From positions 186,001 to 250,000 of the forward strand of contig JAUIHI010000002.1 of NCBI GenBank assembly GCA_030432295.1: DNA of 64,000 nt, in the 5' to 3' direction. Positions 61,146 through 64,000 of this stretch are shown here, piece after piece. The translations under genes and the position numbers were made by a program. The DNA comes from Anaerolineae bacterium (GTDB lineage: Bacteria > Chloroflexota > Anaerolineae > Caldilineales > Caldilineaceae). Position 1 is the first letter of the stretch, and each line of letters opens with the position of its first letter. The notes under the pieces were generated by a model that did not search any database, was not told the DNA's origin, and saw only the letters and a program-made list of their open reading frames with translations.

Positions 61146-61251
61146 CCTAACCTGGCGTAGCCAGAACCAAAGAAGAATTTGTATACACGGATGAAAAGGA
61201 ACACGGATAGGATACAAAGCTATCCGTGTTCCTTTTCATCCGTGTATACAA
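61146..61251. repeat. Dispersed intergenic palindrome, 31-bp perfect stem
   Basis: TTGTATACACGGATGAAAAG continuing to 61209 is the exact complement of 61221-61251. The leading CCTAACCTGGCGTAGCCAG (61146-61164) is shared with the copy at 1105-1219, 60 kb away, so the two are copies of one element of about 110 bases. Confidence 0.85.
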
Positions 61252-61285
61252 AAAATCACCACATTCTTGCACAACTGGTTGAGTA

Positions 61286-62689
61286 CTAAAGGGAAGGAGA
61301 AGCGCTTGGCAGGGACAGAGTAAACAGACTCCCCTTTCCAAGGGCACTCTCGACAGTCACTGTACCGTCCTGCGCTGTGATCAACTCTTTGGCAATCGCC
61401 AGCCCCAAACCGGTCCCCGGCCCCGTGCGTACAGCATCGCCCCGGTAGAAGCGTTCAAAGATATGGGGAAGTACCGCCGGGTCAATGCCCGGACCGTTGT
61501 CTTGCACACGAATAACGACCGCATCGTCATTCGTCGCCGCAGAGACAGTTGCGGTACTTTCCTGCGGCGTGTGCTTGACTGCGTTGTCCAGCAGAATGAG
61601 CAGAATCTGTTTGAGCGCATCGGCATTGCCCATCACCGCAAGTTCCCCAGCGGGTTGACAGAGAATCGTGTGCCGGGTGTTCCAGTGCTGTGCCTGGCGA
61701 CAGACATCCTCCAACAGGGGCTGCACTGGCAGTGGGCCGGTTGGAAGCGTTTGCTGGGTATCGGTGCGGGCCAACGTCAGAAGCTCGCTCACCAGGCGGG
61801 TCAGGCGATCGGTCTCGCCAATCGTGTCAGCCAGAATATCCGTGCGTTCTTCGGCATCGAGTGCTGGCTGGTGCTGAAGCAATTCCATATTGCCACGAAT
61901 CGTAGTGAGGGGCGTGCGCAGCTCATGGGAAGCATCCGCCACGAAGCGACGCTGGGCCTGTAACGACTGTTCGACTGTCACATAGGCGTCCTGAAGCTGG
62001 GCGAGCATCGCATTAAATGTTTTCGCCAACTGACCGATCTCATCATCAGGCCCGATGTGGTTAACTCGGCGGCTAAAGTCCTGTTCCTCGCCCACAGTTT
62101 GGGCCGTCTGCATAATTTGCTGAATGGGCCGCAGCGTCCATCTGGCGTAGGTCCAGCCGAGACCAAAGGCCAGGAAGATCACGATGGCGTCGCCGATGAC
62201 GAGCATATTGCGCAGTTCACGCAAATACGCAATCTCATCGCTCACCGATTCTGCAACCTGTACAATGGCCGTTGCGGTCTCTTCCGTCGCACCCAACTGA
62301 CTACGGATGAGAAACCATTCGTCGTCCAGCGTGACCCGCTCGAACCAGACTTGGCCTTGGGCTACTGCCTGGGCACCGGCATCGCTCAGGGGCAGTACCA
62401 CATCGCCCAGGTTATCAGATTGATAGATAATCGTCTCATCCTGGCTGCGAATCTGGACAAGCGGTGGACTGAAGTTGTTTGTGGTGATTTCTGCCAGAGC
62501 AGGCGGAGGTTCCCCATCACGTCCAGACAGATCGACAGTAGTGATCCGGCCATAGTCATGCTCCAGGCGGCTTGTCACGATGTTCAATGTGGTTTGGCTT
62601 TGGAAGGAATAGAGCAGCAGACTGAAGACGATCACCACCAGCGTCAGGATCATTGTATAGATGAGGGTTAGCTTGAGACGAATTGTCAT
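61286..62689 (-). CDS. OmpR-partner sensor histidine kinase
   Basis: This 467-residue kinase has two membrane helices (IYTMILTLVVIVFSLLLYSF and LVIGDAIVIFLAFGLGWTYA) around a ~130-residue outer sensor domain. HAMP linker follows near residue 200, then HisKA FVADASHELRTPLTTIRGNM with the His near 258. HATPase_c has VIRVQDNGPGIDPAVLPHIF, FYRGDAVRTGPGTGLGLAIA and a C-terminal segment. This is the standard membrane sensor plan; the ligand is unknown. It lies 15 bases downstream of the response regulator gene in one operon. Confidence 0.95.
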   Translation of the reverse strand: MTIRLKLTLIYTMILTLVVIVFSLLLYSFQSQTTLNIVTSRLEHDYGRITTVDLSGRDGEPPPALAEITTNNFSPPLVQIRSQDETIIYQSDNLGDVVLPLSDAGAQAVAQGQVWFERVTLDDEWFLIRSQLGATEETATAIVQVAESVSDEIAYLRELRNMLVIGDAIVIFLAFGLGWTYARWTLRPIQQIMQTAQTVGEEQDFSRRVNHIGPDDEIGQLAKTFNAMLAQLQDAYVTVEQSLQAQRRFVADASHELRTPLTTIRGNMELLQHQPALDAEERTDILADTIGETDRLTRLVSELLTLARTDTQQTLPTGPLPVQPLLEDVCRQAQHWNTRHTILCQPAGELAVMGNADALKQILLILLDNAVKHTPQESTATVSAATNDDAVVIRVQDNGPGIDPAVLPHIFERFYRGDAVRTGPGTGLGLAIAKELITAQDGTVTVESALGKGSLFTLSLPSASPSL

Positions 62690-62704
62690 TTTATTTGCAG
62701 GCCC

Positions 62705-63385
62705 TTATTCTTCGCGCAACGCGTAGCCAACTCCACGGATGGTTTGGATCAGGCGCGGTTCGCCGCCGGCCTCTGTCTTCTTGCGCAGATAGCCGATATA
62801 GACTTCGAGCACATTATCCTCCCCGCCAAAATCGTAGCCCCACACCTCCTCCAGAATACGATCGCGCACCAATACCTGCCGTGGATTGCGCAGAAACAGA
62901 TGCAGCAGATCGAACTCGCGGGGCGTCAATTCAAATGGACGTTTGCCCCGGTGGGTCTCGCGGGTAGTCAAATCCAGATGTAGATCCGCGTAGGTCAACG
63001 ACTTCTCGACACTCGTGCTCTTTTCAAAGCGGCGCAACAGCGCGTGGAGCCGTGCCAGCAGTTCGGACGGGGCAAAGGGCTTGACCAGATAGTCGTCGGC
63101 CCCTCGGTTCAGTCCCTCCACCCGATCCTCCACAGCATCCCGCGCGGTTAGCATGAGAATAGGCATCTCATCATTGGCCGCGCGCATAAGCGTCATAACC
63201 TCCAGCCCATCCAGTTCCGGCATCATCCAGTCGAGGATGACCAAGTCTGGTGCGTGTGCCTGGGCCAGCGTAAGTGCTTCGCGCCCGTTCAACGCTGTGA
63301 CGACTTGAAATCCGTCGTAGATCAGCGTGCGCCGCAGCATCTTCAACAGCTTTTCGTCATCATCGGCCACAAGTATGGTGGTCAT
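62705..63385 (-). CDS. OmpR/PhoB-type response regulator
   Basis: This 226-residue regulator has a receiver domain with ILVADDDEKLLKMLRRTLIY, phospho-acceptor Asp in DLVILDWMMPELDG near residue 53 and DDYLVKPFAPSELLARLHAL. The winged helix reads RPFELTPREFDLLHLFLRNP and GGEDNVLEVYIGYLRKKTEA, ending TIRGVGYALREE. GAGGAG precedes the ATG. It is the first gene of the operon and divergent from the membrane-anchored gene at 63609, with a repeated operator-like motif between them. Confidence 0.96.
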   Translation of the reverse strand: MTTILVADDDEKLLKMLRRTLIYDGFQVVTALNGREALTLAQAHAPDLVILDWMMPELDGLEVMTLMRAANDEMPILMLTARDAVEDRVEGLNRGADDYLVKPFAPSELLARLHALLRRFEKSTSVEKSLTYADLHLDLTTRETHRGKRPFELTPREFDLLHLFLRNPRQVLVRDRILEEVWGYDFGGEDNVLEVYIGYLRKKTEAGGEPRLIQTIRGVGYALREE

Positions 63386-63446
63386 CGGTCAATCTCCTCT
63401 CAGCACATCCTTTTACGAATGATTTACAAAACCCATTCTACAGGCG

Positions 63447-63532
63447 TTTCCTGAGAAAATGCTGAGAATCCGGCCTTTCTCAGGAAACTCACAGCATTTT
63501 CTTGCCCATCTATCAGGCGGCCTCTTTAGAAT
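63447..63532 (+). promoter_or_regulatory. Operator-like repeats and promoter upstream of the last gene
   Basis: TTTCCTGAGAAAATGCTGAG (63447-63466) is mirrored by TTTCTCAGGAAA (63476-63487) and CAGCATTTTC (63492-63501). TTGCCC (63503-63508) and TAGAAT (63527-63532) follow with an 18-base spacer, a plausible promoter. The divergent OmpR-type regulator is the likely binder. Confidence 0.55.
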
Positions 63533-63608
63533 GATAAACGAAGTCGCAGTTCAAGCAAGTGCAGCAGCGTACGGCTGTTGCATAGCATCGATGAATGAGG
63601 AGATTACT

Positions 63609-64000
63609 ATGACTACCTACTCACAAACCATACAACAGCATTCCCCAAACAGACCGCATTTCACCGTGCGCTGGGTTGTCATCGCACTGGTCGCCGTCAC
63701 TGTGCTGGGCACGGGGGCCTGGATGCTGTGGAATACGCCGGACCTGTCCAGTGTGCCCACAGTAAATGTGCCAGCCGACGCGGTAACGCTGAATGCAGAC
63801 ACCGCCGATGCACAAGTGCCCGGCTCTCGTCCCGCATCCGCACAAGCGGATACTGCTACTTTGGCAGCAGCCGAGGAACCCGTCACAGCCGCTGATGAGG
63901 TGATAGCTACAGAGAGCGAAGCCGTGAGCGAAAGCTCTCAGGCGTCCCTCCATATTATGGCCATTGCCGGAACATACGGCACAGTCGTGTGGCCCACTGC
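63609..64000 (+). CDS. Membrane-anchored protein, truncated by the window end
   Basis: The 130 visible codons begin MTTYSQTIQQHSPNRPHFTV, then one membrane helix, WVVIALVAVTVLGTGAWMLW. An Ala/Thr/Asp-rich linker follows, typical of surface proteins, and then the start of a domain, SLHIMAIAGTYGTVVWPT. The reading frame is open to base 64000. GAGGAG precedes the ATG by about 8 bases. The linker resembles those of the two YHYH proteins, but the folded part lies outside the window, so the family cannot be named. Confidence 0.75.
   Translation, partial: MTTYSQTIQQHSPNRPHFTVRWVVIALVAVTVLGTGAWMLWNTPDLSSVPTVNVPADAVTLNADTADAQVPGSRPASAQADTATLAAAEEPVTAADEVIATESEAVSESSQASLHIMAIAGTYGTVVWPT

Noticed and set aside
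1-64000. tRNA or rRNA genes
   Set aside because: No cloverleaf with a conserved T-arm word or rRNA-like stretch was noticed on either strand by eye. A tRNA scan would be decisive.

Overview
The window looks like a piece of a Chloroflexota chromosome, probably Anaerolineae/Caldilineae-like. That assignment is inference from GC-rich coding style, protein flavour and gene content; there is no rRNA or other marker here to prove it.

Region 1 (about 1-22.7 kb, minus strand) is most of a contractile injection system (eCIS/phage-tail-like) operon, read from high to low coordinates. The order is AAA+ ATPase, DUF4255 (Pvc16-like), sheath, tube, intra-operon terminator, zinc-ribbon tail-assembly-chaperone-like protein, DUF6760-like ORF, two more tube paralogues with a small acidic protein between them, a 2586-residue DUF4157 (eCIS core) protein, LysM tube/baseplate linker, VgrG-like spike, PAAR tip, gp25, baseplate J-like and tail protein I. 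No capsid, portal or terminase gene is present. The operon may continue beyond base 1. Its most notable points are a perfect G-GGG-GGG slippery heptamer directly before the chaperone stop codon, which would fuse the next ORF in the -1 frame, and the modular giant protein lying in the slot where phages carry a tape measure.

Region 2 (23-31.2 kb) is chromosomal metabolism: DUF4432 (aldose-epimerase-like), class V aminotransferase, ThuA-like protein, ABM-fold protein, PutA-type proline-to-glutamate enzyme and an orphan BrnA-like antitoxin. Region 3 (31.2-36.2 kb) is visibly AT-richer than both flanks and carries a three-gene DNA methyltransferase-HerA-NurA cassette, a likely acquired restriction/anti-phage module.

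Region 4 (36.2-49.7 kb) holds an enolase-superfamily dehydratase, M24 peptidase, cupin, PARG-like protein and GNAT enzyme. It then has an ilvB-ilvN-ilvC-leuA operon preceded by a promoter, a Val/Leu-rich leader peptide and a complete set of alternative attenuator stems, followed by an unknown membrane-anchored secreted protein and a YbjQ-like protein.

Region 5 (49.8-53.5 kb) is a string of small unrelated minus-strand genes separated by attC-like sequence, resembling an integron cassette array without an integrase. Region 6 (53.5-64 kb) holds a MarR regulator, a NarL-type two-component system, two secreted YHYH-domain lipoproteins around a HupE/UreJ_2 membrane protein, a 102-bp MITE with a 9-bp target duplication, an OmpR-type two-component system and the start of a membrane-anchored protein cut by the window end. 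Long imperfect palindromes sit between many genes, several sharing an ACACGGAT-type word.
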